The notes below the pieces were generated by a model that saw only the letters and a program-made list of their open reading frames with translations, searched no databases and was not told the origin of the DNA. A program made the position numbers and the translations under genes. Positions 56,831 through 64,000 of a stretch of 64,000 nt of DNA are shown here, one piece after another (positions within the stretch are counted from its first letter, which is position 1; the number at the start of each line of letters is the position of its first letter). This DNA comes from Nitrosospira sp. Nl5 (GTDB taxonomy: Bacteria; Pseudomonadota; Gammaproteobacteria; Burkholderiales; Nitrosomonadaceae), in the NCBI RefSeq assembly GCF_900102495.1, contig NZ_FMVQ01000012.1, positions 1-64,000 on the forward strand, read 5' to 3'.

Positions 56831-57512
56831 GATCGAAGCACCATTTTTCAACTCGCTCGGGGTAGTTTACCAATTCTTTTAATCTTTGACTAAATTCCTT
56901 ACGGGGGACTTCGCGGCCACCGAGTGAAGCGAGATGGGCGGTTTTCATCTGGCAATCGATCATGCGGAAGCCCCGCCGCTCCAGTTGCTTTACCAAATGG
57001 ACGAATGCGATTTTGGAAGCGTCGGAAACGCGGGAAAACATTGATTCACCAAAAAACATCCGCCCTTGGGCAACACCGTACAAGCCTCCCATTAATTCGC
57101 CGCCTATCCACACCTCGACGGAATGGGCCAAGCCCATCTCATGCAGCGCAGCGTAGGCCGAAATCATGTGTGCATGGATCCACGTACCAGGACGCTCCTT
57201 GCGTGGCTGGGCGCATGCCTGCATAACTTCGCTGAAAGCGCTATCAACGCGAATTTCATAATTGCCTTTCTTTAGCTTTCTTCTTAGGGATCGAGAAATT
57301 TTAAGCTCGGCAGGAAACAGCACCATGCGTGGATCGGGACTCCACCACAGGACAGGCTCACCCTCGTTGAACCAGGGGAAAATTCCGCAGCGATAAGCCT
57401 CGATCAGACGTTGTGGCGAGAGATCGCCGCCGACAGCAAGCAGACCGTTTGGATTGATGAGTGCGGAGTTTAACGGCGGGAAAGAAGATTCAGGAGTGAG
57501 CCAGGGAATCAT
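56814..57512 (-). CDS. aat: leucyl/phenylalanyl-tRNA--protein transferase
   Basis: Adds Leu or Phe to proteins with N-terminal Lys or Arg. The 232-residue protein has [19 protein letters not shown], the active-site region [39 protein letters not shown] and the C-terminal [16 protein letters not shown]. Normal length and all main motifs. It precedes bpt on the same strand, so the two N-degron enzymes are probably co-expressed. Confidence 0.95.
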   Translation of the reverse strand: MIPWLTPESSFPPLNSALINPNGLLAVGGDLSPQRLIEAYRCGIFPWFNEGEPVLWWSPDPRMVLFPAELKISRSLRRKLKKGNYEIRVDSAFSEVMQACAQPRKERPGTWIHAHMISAYAALHEMGLAHSVEVWIGGELMGGLYGVAQGRMFFGESMFSRVSDASKIAFVHLVKQLERRGFRMIDCQMKTAHLASLGGREVPRKEFSQRLKELVNYPERVEKWCFDHESIE

Positions 57513-57655
57513 GCAGGACGAGGTGAGTTGTTGTCGAGGTTCTGATCAATATCCTTATGAACTCGCAGCTGACTGCTCATTTTTAGGGCCCATAAGCGGC
57601 AATGGTTGTTATATCACTTGACCTTCATCCTTCTGATGAGTTCGCTACAGAGCGA

Positions 57656-58330
57656 CTAGGATGATTTATAGCGTGTCGGATCAGGCACATTCGCTACTTC
57701 AAATCCCCCTCGACGTAAGCGGCACGCGTCGCACACCCCGCAAGCCAAGCCTGCTTCGTCCGCCTGGTAGCACGACACCGTCAGACTGTAGTCCACGCCC
57801 AGCAAAATTCCCTGCCGGATGATTTCAGCTTTGGACAAATTGATAAGCGGTGCATGGATACTCAGCCTGGCGCCTTCTATCGCCGCCTTGGTCGCGAGAT
57901 TCGCCATTTTTTCAAATGCCGCGATGTATTCGGGTCGGCAATCCGGATAGCCGGAATAGTCCACTGCATTAACGCCCACAAAAATATCACGGCTTTCGAG
58001 TACTTCGGCCCAGGCCAGCGCCAGCGACAACATGATCGTGTTGCGAGCCGGCACATACGTAGCAGGAATACCTGCTTTAGCTCCTTTGGCCGGTATGGCA
58101 ATGAACTTATTAGTGAGAGCCGATCCGCCGAAAACAGTCAAATCAACCTTAATGGTCTTATGCTCGTCAACGGCAAGGGATTGCGCCAATTTTGCAGCCG
58201 CTGCCAGTTCCGACGCATGGCGCTGGCCATAGTCGATACTTAATGCGTAGCACGCGTATCCGTTATTGCGGGCGATGGCAAGCGTGGTGACAGAGTCCAG
58301 TCCACCAGATAGAAGCACCACCGCCTTCAT
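57656..58330 (-). CDS. queC: 7-cyano-7-deazaguanine synthase QueC
   Basis: Makes preQ0 from 7-carboxy-7-deazaguanine in queuosine synthesis. The 224-residue enzyme has the PP-loop [11 protein letters not shown] at the start and the C-terminal zinc site with cysteines in SCYQADEAG and [11 protein letters not shown]. Length and motifs are normal. QueE is encoded 44 bp upstream on the same strand, so two successive steps of the pathway are linked. Confidence 0.96.
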   Translation of the reverse strand: MKAVVLLSGGLDSVTTLAIARNNGYACYALSIDYGQRHASELAAAAKLAQSLAVDEHKTIKVDLTVFGGSALTNKFIAIPAKGAKAGIPATYVPARNTIMLSLALAWAEVLESRDIFVGVNAVDYSGYPDCRPEYIAAFEKMANLATKAAIEGARLSIHAPLINLSKAEIIRQGILLGVDYSLTVSCYQADEAGLACGVCDACRLRRGGFEVANVPDPTRYKSS

Positions 58331-58374
58331 TTAGGAAATTCGAAGAAAAGGTTTGCGACGCGTTCTTGCTCGCT

Positions 58375-59031
58375 TCATCGTCCCGGCCCCTCACCCCACA
58401 GTAATTTGTGTAGTTGGACCTGCACCCGCACCGGAAGGCGGTCGCGTAGCACCCACGCGGCCAGCGTTGCGGGGTCAAGCCTGTCATAAACTGGCGAAAG
58501 TAAAACGGGACAGACAAGATCCAGTTGATGCTCCCGCATTACTCCAGCCGCCCACTGATAATCCGCCTCATCGCACAACACAAATTTCAATTCGTCGTGA
58601 TACGTTAGATGGCTGAGATTGGACCAGAGGTTTTTTTCGGCTTCGCCCGAACCCGGAGTCTTGATGTCCAGAATTCTGGAAACACGCATATCCACGGCGG
58701 ATACATCCAGTGCGCCGCTGGTTTCGAGAGAAACCGAATAGCCCGCATCGCACAACAGCGTGAGCAACGTCAGGCATTCCTTTTGCGCCAGGGGTTCGCC
58801 GCCAGTGACCGTGACATAACGAGGCGCATAGTTGGCAACCTCCGCTAGAACGGCGGAAATTGGCATGCGTTTACCCCCGTGAAAAGCGTATTCGGTATCA
58901 CAATAACCGCAACGCAAAGGACATCCGGTGAGGCGCACAAATACCGTAGGCAGCCCCATGCGGCTGGTTTCCCCCTGCAAGGAGAAAAAAATTTCACTGA
59001 TGCGCAAATTACCCGCTTCAGAAGGATGCAT
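58375..59031 (-). CDS. queE: 7-carboxy-7-deazaguanine synthase QueE
   Basis: Radical SAM enzyme of 218 residues that contracts the pterin ring to 7-carboxy-7-deazaguanine. The motif GCPLRCGYCDTEY gives the three cluster cysteines, with the substrate-binding FSLQGE before it and TGGEPLAQ after it. It lies between cpoB and queC, a conserved betaproteobacterial order. Confidence 0.95.
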   Translation of the reverse strand: MHPSEAGNLRISEIFFSLQGETSRMGLPTVFVRLTGCPLRCGYCDTEYAFHGGKRMPISAVLAEVANYAPRYVTVTGGEPLAQKECLTLLTLLCDAGYSVSLETSGALDVSAVDMRVSRILDIKTPGSGEAEKNLWSNLSHLTYHDELKFVLCDEADYQWAAGVMREHQLDLVCPVLLSPVYDRLDPATLAAWVLRDRLPVRVQVQLHKLLWGEGPGR

Positions 59032-59114
59032 GATTCCGATATTGCAACGGAAATGATGTAAGAATATTTTGGAATGGATGCATCGCTACCGCAAGGTAAC
59101 TTGCCGCAATGGCG

Positions 59115-60008
59115 CTACTTTTTACCAGCCAGCCGCCGCTTGGCTTTTTCCGCCGCGTCGCTGCCGGGATATTTAGCGATGAGATTTTCCAGAGTTTTTT
59201 TGGCAGCGGGTTTTTTATTCATTTCCTGCTGGCTACTGGCAATGTTGAGCATTGCGTCGGGAGCCTTCGCGCTGTCGGGGAAAGTGCTGATCAGTTTTTC
59301 CTGAGTACCAATGGCGTTCTTGAAATCACGCAGCGCGTAATAGGAATTACCGATCCAGTAGTGCGCACTCGGTGAAAGACTGGATCCGGGATAGTTCTTG
59401 AGAAACTTCTTCAATTGAGAAATGGCTTCCTGATACCTGGCGGCCTTGAACAAGGTGTAGGCCGATTCATAGTCACGGCTCTCCGCGGTTTCCACTGGCG
59501 ACGCGGCACTTGCAGCGGGAGGGACCACAGCGGCAACTCTCGCCGCCGGTGCTTCCACGTCCGATTCCGTTCTGTCTGAAACCTCGGCATTTGATTCGGG
59601 TGCGTCGTCGGGTGCAATGGATGAAGCAGGAGATTCAGAGGCGGCGGAGCCGCCGGGCTGTTCCATGCGCCTTAACCGGTTATCCAGATCGATGTAAAAG
59701 TCTTTCTGCCGCTTCTGTGTCAACTCGTTTTCATTGACCAGCACTTCGATCTGACCCTGCAACTTATTCAGATCGAGCCTGAGGGCCTCGATCTGATTAT
59801 GGAGTTCCAGCAGCGGTTGATTGTTGAGCAGCTCTTCCAGCTTGACGACACGCGCTTCCAGCGTCTGCCCCTGGCTGCGCAAGTCTCCAATGAGTATCTG
59901 CTGTGCCGCGATCTGCTTGCGCGCTTCCTCGTCGTCGAACATTCCGGCGTAACTTGAATTACAACCGATCACGAACAATAACCAGAAAGCGCGCACCAAC
60001 ACTGTCAC
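59115..60008 (-). CDS. cpoB: Tol-Pal system protein CpoB (YbgF)
   Basis: Periplasmic coordinator of Tol-Pal and peptidoglycan synthesis, about 297 residues. I choose the GTG at 60008, which overlaps the pal stop by 4 bp (GTGA) and gives a signal sequence (LVRAFWLLFVIGCNSSYAG). A coiled coil covers about residues 25-110, then an Ala/Ser/Pro-rich linker, then TPRs from about 180 (YTLFKAARYQEAISQLKKF, SAHYWIGNSYYALRDFKNA). The longer frame to 60050 lies inside pal. Confidence 0.92.
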   Translation of the reverse strand: MTVLVRAFWLLFVIGCNSSYAGMFDDEEARKQIAAQQILIGDLRSQGQTLEARVVKLEELLNNQPLLELHNQIEALRLDLNKLQGQIEVLVNENELTQKRQKDFYIDLDNRLRRMEQPGGSAASESPASSIAPDDAPESNAEVSDRTESDVEAPAARVAAVVPPAASAASPVETAESRDYESAYTLFKAARYQEAISQLKKFLKNYPGSSLSPSAHYWIGNSYYALRDFKNAIGTQEKLISTFPDSAKAPDAMLNIASSQQEMNKKPAAKKTLENLIAKYPGSDAAEKAKRRLAGKK

Positions 60009-60517
60009 TCGCCCTGATAGCGAATATCCGTACGGCGATTCTCGGCCCACGAGGACTCATCGTGACCCGTTCCCCGCGGCTTCTCCTCGCCTAGACTGAC
60101 GGATTCGATTTGAGATTCCCTGGCCCCTGACAACGTCATAGCGTGTTTTACAGCATCAGCGCGCCGCTGACCCAGCGCAAGGTTATACTCCCGGCTGCCG
60201 CGCTCGTCGGTATTGCCTTGCAACAGTACTCTGGCATTAGGGTTGTCGCGCAGATACTGGGCGTGTGCCTGCACCAGAGATCTATATTCATCCTTTACCA
60301 CGTAACTGTCGAAATCAAAATAAACGCTGCGTTTGGATAGAATGTTGCCCGGATCGGTAAGAGGGTTAAGGGTGGGAGCGGCTTCCCGGGCTGTGGCACC
60401 GTTTTCGGCCGGCCTGGCACCCATGGATTTATCCTCCACTTCGGCGGTAGGTTGCGTGGTTTGGCTGGCGCAAGCCGACAACAAGCTGATCAATAACACG
60501 CCAAATATCTTTTTCAT
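60005..60517 (-). CDS. pal: peptidoglycan-associated lipoprotein Pal
   Basis: Outer-membrane lipoprotein of 170 residues linking the membrane to peptidoglycan. I use the ATG at 60517 (MKKIFGVLL), which has AAAGGA nearby and gives the lipobox LLSAC. The OmpA-like domain has VYFDFDSYVVKDEY, LLQGNTDERGSREYNLALGQ and RRTDIRYQ. It lies between tolB and cpoB, as usual. Confidence 0.95.
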   Translation of the reverse strand: MKKIFGVLLISLLSACASQTTQPTAEVEDKSMGARPAENGATAREAAPTLNPLTDPGNILSKRSVYFDFDSYVVKDEYRSLVQAHAQYLRDNPNARVLLQGNTDERGSREYNLALGQRRADAVKHAMTLSGARESQIESVSLGEEKPRGTGHDESSWAENRRTDIRYQGE

Positions 60518-60558
60518 TTTCATTCCTTTAAGGTTAGCTGAATATACCGGGTTCAAAA

Positions 60559-61851
60559 TTATTGCGGTCTCGGCAAGGGCCCCCAGGCCGGCTCTCTGAC
60601 ATCACCAGCTTGCGTTGAAAGCTGTTGCCTTGTTTTGCCATCACTTGTTACGGCAGATAATATACCACGGCCCTTTACCTCGGTTGCATATAAGATTATC
60701 CTGCCGTTGGGAGCAAAACTGGGAGATTCGTCGAATTTCGAATCAGTCAGCAATTGCACCTGGCGAGTAGCCAGATCCTGTATCGCGACATTGAATCTGT
60801 CCCCATTGCGATGGATGAAAGTGAAGCTTCTACCGTCCCGGCTGTAATCGGGGCTCACGTTATAGCTGCCTTCGAAAGTAAGGCGCTCCGCTGTTCCAGA
60901 TGCACGTCCTGTTATGGGCATGCGATAAATCTGAGGGCTGCCGCCCCTGTCGGAAGTAAAAATAATCGACTGGCCGTCGGGCGAAAAGCTGGGCTCTGTG
61001 TCGATTCCAGAGCTCTGGCTGAGCCTTTGCAAACCGCCGCCATCGGCATTGACCAAAAATATTTGCGAACCTCCCATCAGAGACAACACCACCGCCAGCT
61101 TCTTTCCATCCGGCGACCAGGCGGGCGCACTGTTGCTTCCCTTGAAATTGGCTACCGCTTTGCGTGTCCGCGTTGCGAGCGTTTGTACATAAACCACCGG
61201 TTTCTTGTTCTCGAAGGATACGTACGCTAGCTGGGTCCCGTCCGGCGACCACGCGGGTGAAATGATCGGCTCTGTATATTCGATCACCGATTGGGCATTA
61301 AAGCCGTCAGCATCCGCTACCTGTAGCGCATATTTTTTCCCCTCTTTCACCACATAGGCGATGCGGGTGCTAAACACGCCTACATCCCCTGTCAGCTTTT
61401 CATAAATCAAATCAGCGATTCGATGCGCGGCGGCGCGTAGTTGTCCGGCGGGGACGGTCTCGCTATAGCTGGCCAACTGCACTTGTTTAGCGACATCCAG
61501 CAGTCCCACGCGTACAGCCACGTTTCCACCCGGCAACGTGATAGTGCTGCCGATAACCAGCGCACCGGCACCGCGGCTGACCCATTCCGGATAGACCACT
61601 TCCATGGGTTCGTGCGGTGCAAGACCGCGCGGATCAACCAGTTTAAACAGGCCGCTGCGCTGTAAGTCGGCGCCCACCACCGACGTGATACTTTGACCAA
61701 GCTTTTCCTCATGGGCGAAGGGAACGATAGCGATGGGAATTTGCGTCGCACCGCCGCCGAAAATTTCGATGTCAAGCGCAGCTTGGACAGGTGCTGCGGC
61801 CAGCCACAGGAACAAGACGTAGAGGGGAAATTTTGGAAACCCAATTTGCAT
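60559..61851 (-). CDS. tolB: Tol-Pal system protein TolB
   Basis: Periplasmic beta-propeller protein of 430 residues that binds Pal. I start at the ATG at 61851, with AAGGG 8 nt upstream and a signal peptide ending PVQA; the frame extends to 61902 over the end of tolA. An N-terminal domain (25-165) precedes repeated propeller blades with ISPAWSPDGTQLAYVSF, SAPAWSPDGKKLAVVLS and EPSFSPDGQSIIFTSD. Confidence 0.94.
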   Translation of the reverse strand: MQIGFPKFPLYVLFLWLAAAPVQAALDIEIFGGGATQIPIAIVPFAHEEKLGQSITSVVGADLQRSGLFKLVDPRGLAPHEPMEVVYPEWVSRGAGALVIGSTITLPGGNVAVRVGLLDVAKQVQLASYSETVPAGQLRAAAHRIADLIYEKLTGDVGVFSTRIAYVVKEGKKYALQVADADGFNAQSVIEYTEPIISPAWSPDGTQLAYVSFENKKPVVYVQTLATRTRKAVANFKGSNSAPAWSPDGKKLAVVLSLMGGSQIFLVNADGGGLQRLSQSSGIDTEPSFSPDGQSIIFTSDRGGSPQIYRMPITGRASGTAERLTFEGSYNVSPDYSRDGRSFTFIHRNGDRFNVAIQDLATRQVQLLTDSKFDESPSFAPNGRIILYATEVKGRGILSAVTSDGKTRQQLSTQAGDVREPAWGPLPRPQ

Positions 61852-61898
61852 AGAAATAACCCTTGGAGGATTCGCAAAAATGTTATGAATTATAACAG

Positions 61899-62717
61899 TC
61901 ATTCGTGGTAATGCACCTTGAGGTTCAGATTACGGAATTTCGGAAACAACGTGGGATCCGGCGGAAGCGGAAGCGGTCTGGATAAGAAAATCGCACGCTC
62001 CACCGCATTGTCAAAAACGGCAAACCCGCTGCTTCTGCGCAGCTTCACATCAAGAATGTCGCCGCCCGGAAGCAGCGTGATATCGAACTCCGCAACCGGA
62101 TTTCCGGGCAGGTCGGGGGGCATGACAATGTTTCTCTTGATTTTGGCAAGAATTTTGGCCTTGTACTCGTCTATCTCGTTCGCCAGACGGGATTGTGCCG
62201 CTGCCAGCGCCTGGGCTTTGGCATTCGCTTCCTGCTGTTCTCGCTGAAGTTGCTCCACTTCGGCTGCCACCCTTGCTTGTTGATCCTTCAGTTCTTTTTC
62301 TTTTTGCGCTTTCAGTTCTTTTTCTTTCCGCTCTTTTTCTTTCTGTTCTTTCAGATCTTTCTGGACCGGCTGCTTTTTTTCCACCGGTTTCGGTTTCTCA
62401 ACTTTTTCCTTGAGCGCAATATCTGGCTTGGGGGGAGGCAGTGGCACCTGCGGCGTCTCCGGCCTCGGCGGCAGCGGCTTTACTTCGGCAGGCGGCTGAA
62501 CCGGCTGGAGCACCAGTGGCGCCGGCGCTGCTTTAATCACCGGCTGGGGCAGGCTGCTCCATAAATCCACCACCATACCTTCCGGTGGATATGTTTTCCA
62601 ATTGAGACCAAAAATCATAAAAACGAAAAAAATTATATGAACCAGTACCGCCAATATTCCTGCGGGCACCCGTCCTGGTTCGATGTGCGAAGAATCTCGC
62701 CATGCCATTGCGCTCAT
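61899..62717 (-). CDS. tolA: Tol-Pal system protein TolA
   Basis: Inner-membrane protein of 272 residues spanning the periplasm. One helix (about 18-38) is followed by a proline-rich stretch (70-105), a long Lys/Glu/Ala-rich helix (105-180) and a C-terminal TonB-like domain (MPPDLPGNPVAEFDITLLPG). This is the usual three-part TolA layout. The gap to tolR is 27 bp. Confidence 0.94.
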   Translation of the reverse strand: MSAMAWRDSSHIEPGRVPAGILAVLVHIIFFVFMIFGLNWKTYPPEGMVVDLWSSLPQPVIKAAPAPLVLQPVQPPAEVKPLPPRPETPQVPLPPPKPDIALKEKVEKPKPVEKKQPVQKDLKEQKEKERKEKELKAQKEKELKDQQARVAAEVEQLQREQQEANAKAQALAAAQSRLANEIDEYKAKILAKIKRNIVMPPDLPGNPVAEFDITLLPGGDILDVKLRRSSGFAVFDNAVERAIFLSRPLPLPPDPTLFPKFRNLNLKVHYHE

Positions 62718-62744
62718 CGTGGACTCATATGAGGTCGCCCCAGA

Positions 62745-63170
62745 TTACTTCGGCTCGTTCGGCCTAGCCAGCAGCCCCACTTTCTTCACCTGCTGCTGTT
62801 GCAGGATATCCATCACGTTTATCACTTCTTCGTAACGCACGCTCTTGTCCCCAGCGATTACCACCGGCTGCTCGGTGTTTTGCGCCTGCTTCTGTTTGAT
62901 TGCTTCGACCAGCTCGGTCCGGCTGACTTTCTGTTCGCCGCCCGGCTTGGTACGGTCGTGTAAGCTCAGACTGCCATCTGCCCGAATAACCACTTCCAGC
63001 GGTGCAACCGGGGGCGCGAGGGATTTGCCGATTTGCGGCAACTCGATCTGCCCGGGGCTGATAAGTGGTGCCGTAATCATGAAAATCACCAGCAACACCA
63101 GCATGACGTCAATATACGGCACGACGTTTATTTCATTCATCAGACGGCGTTTGGCGCGGCGTTCAGACAC
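62745..63170 (-). CDS. tolR: Tol-Pal system protein TolR
   Basis: ExbD/TolR-family inner-membrane protein of 141 residues, part of the TolQR proton-driven motor. The membrane helix NVVPYIDVMLVLLVIFMIT carries the conserved proton-path aspartate. The periplasmic part has VVIAGDKSVRYEEVINVMD. It is separated from tolQ by about 200 bp containing a MITE-like element, whereas these genes usually almost touch. Confidence 0.95.
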   Translation of the reverse strand: MSERRAKRRLMNEINVVPYIDVMLVLLVIFMITAPLISPGQIELPQIGKSLAPPVAPLEVVIRADGSLSLHDRTKPGGEQKVSRTELVEAIKQKQAQNTEQPVVIAGDKSVRYEEVINVMDILQQQQVKKVGLLARPNEPK

Positions 63171-63187
63171 AGTATCTGTTCCTTAAA

Positions 63188-63361
63188 CCCAGATAATTCA
63201 TTAGGCGGCTCTGAGTGCCTATCCGAGTGCTGATGGTCTGTTTGCGGCTATTTTCGCCGCTTGCTCGGCGTCTATAGACCAAGCTATGGTCTTCTCCCAA
63301 TCGACAAAACTGTCTCGCAATCTGCCTCGCCATCATCTCGCGTCCTAATAAATTATCTGGG
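63188..63361. mobile_element. MITE-like element between tolQ and tolR
   Basis: About 174 bp bounded by inverted repeats: cccagataattcattagg at 63188-63205 and cctaataaattatctggg at 63344-63361, complementary at 17 of 18 positions. The similarity continues weakly outside (ttaaa on the left, ttgaa on the right), which could be part of the repeats or an imperfect target duplication. Inside are hairpins (GCGGC/GCCGC at 63244-63260; AGACCA/TGGTCT at 63276-63292) but no gene. This fits a small non-autonomous transposable element. No transposase or second copy is in the window. Confidence 0.65.
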
Positions 63362-63373
63362 TTGAAATGATCT

Positions 63374-64000
63374 TCATCCGGTCGCCTGCCGCTGCAAGAC
63401 GTTGGACAGCTCTTCCATGAAACTCTCAAAACGGGTTGCCAGCCGATCTATGTTGTTAGCATAGCGATTATAAGCGATGACGGCGGGAATCGCAGCGAAC
63501 AACCCCATGGCAGTCGCTATCAACGCCTCCGCAATACCTGGCGCGACGTGAGCGATGGTGGCCTGGGTGACGTTGGACAATCCCCGGAAAGAATTCATGA
63601 TTCCCCAGACGGTACCGAACAAGCCGACATAAGGACTCACCGAGCCCACTGTTGCCAGAAAAGAAAGGTGCGATTCAAGGGTGTCCATTTCTCGTTGATA
63701 TGTGGCACGCATTGCCCGGCGCGTGCCATCCATCACGGTGCTGATGTCCATCCCCGGCTGGCGCTTGTGCTTCATGAACTCGCGAAACCCCGCCTCAAAA
63801 ATGCGTTCCATGCTCCCGGCGGTATGGCGCGCGCCGGCGGCGCTTTGAAAGAGTGCGTTGAGGTCCGGTCCTTTCCAGAAAACGTTCTCGAATTCGTCGC
63901 TCTGCCGCATTGCCTGCCGGATGACAAACAGTTTGCGAAAGATGAACCACCATGACAAAAATGAAGTCAGCAACAACAGCGCCATCACCAGCTGCACCGG
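63374..64000 (-). CDS. tolQ: Tol-Pal system protein TolQ, truncated by the window edge
   Basis: ExbB/TolQ-family motor protein; the first residues lie beyond 64000. The visible 208 residues include a first helix (MALLLLTSFLSWWFIF) and the conserved second and third helices (FLATVGSVSPYVGLFGTVWG and IAEALIATAMGLFAAIPAVI). It ends with the usual TolQ C-terminus and is followed by the MITE-like gap and tolR. Confidence 0.93.
   Translation of the reverse strand, partial: PVQLVMALLLLTSFLSWWFIFRKLFVIRQAMRQSDEFENVFWKGPDLNALFQSAAGARHTAGSMERIFEAGFREFMKHKRQPGMDISTVMDGTRRAMRATYQREMDTLESHLSFLATVGSVSPYVGLFGTVWGIMNSFRGLSNVTQATIAHVAPGIAEALIATAMGLFAAIPAVIAYNRYANNIDRLATRFESFMEELSNVLQRQATG

Noticed and set aside
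58485-58505. CTGTCATAAACTGGC, resembling half a Pho box
   Set aside because: It lies within the queE coding region and has only one good half-site.
1-64000. tRNA, rRNA and CRISPR features
   Set aside because: No T-loop/acceptor patterns, rRNA-like segments or regularly spaced direct repeats were found on either strand by eye.

Overview
The window looks like chromosomal DNA of a betaproteobacterium, probably of the Nitrosomonadales (Nitrosospira/Nitrosomonas type). The evidence is the conserved betaproteobacterial blocks tolQRAB-pal-cpoB-queE-queC, aat-bpt, miaB-phoH-ybeY-corC and hemCD-hemX-hemY, together with an XrtA-type exopolysaccharide regulatory cluster, a DUF2490 protein and small c-type cytochromes. 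The genus is an inference from gene content; no rRNA or marker alignment was possible. I found no rRNA, tRNA, CRISPR array or intact insertion sequence.

Layout. 144-9212 (all minus): nine closely spaced genes encode two arsenosugar-type glycosyltransferases, an ArsM-like arsenite methyltransferase, a radical SAM enzyme, a TVP38-flavoprotein fusion and a complete PstSCAB phosphate-type ABC importer. 9608-19363 (all minus): XrtA/PEP-CTERM-associated exopolysaccharide genes, namely an EpsB-type sugar transferase, the PrsK/PrsR two-component pair, an AMP-forming ligase, a PLP decarboxylase and an asparagine-synthase-like protein. 20294-22827 (minus): two atypical receiver proteins, a trypsin-like protease and a DUF2024 protein. 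23141-31741: an OprP-type porin behind a candidate Pho box, a 1042-residue AsmA/DUF748 protein, DUF2784, a TauE exporter, DUF2490 and a small secreted protein. 31774-35689 (minus): TlpA-like thioredoxin, DsbD, CutA and an epimerase. 35749-48755: a ferredoxin reductase, the heme genes, ppc, miaB, phoH, ybeY, corC and a divergent pyrophosphatase. 48887-64000: Uup, two cytochromes c, DUF1841, nth-rsxB-pyrD, a TPR protein, bpt-aat, queC-queE and the Tol-Pal operon, which runs off the right edge inside tolQ.

How the genes may work together. The first block suggests one transcription unit that joins uptake of phosphate (or its analogue arsenate) to methylation and glycosylation of arsenic; this is inference from gene order and family membership. 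The XrtA block would let the PrsK/PrsR sigma-54 system control exopolysaccharide production. The exosortase and PEP-CTERM substrate genes are not in the window.

The observations I rate highest are: the arsenic plus pst gene cluster with a radical SAM enzyme that does not look like classical ArsS; a MITE-like element with near-perfect 18-bp terminal inverted repeats between tolQ and tolR; two neighbouring receivers that lack key phosphorylation residues; a near-consensus Pho box before the OprP-type porin; a pyrophosphatase relative with several altered active-site residues; and start sites where a short leader ORF overlaps a TTG start.
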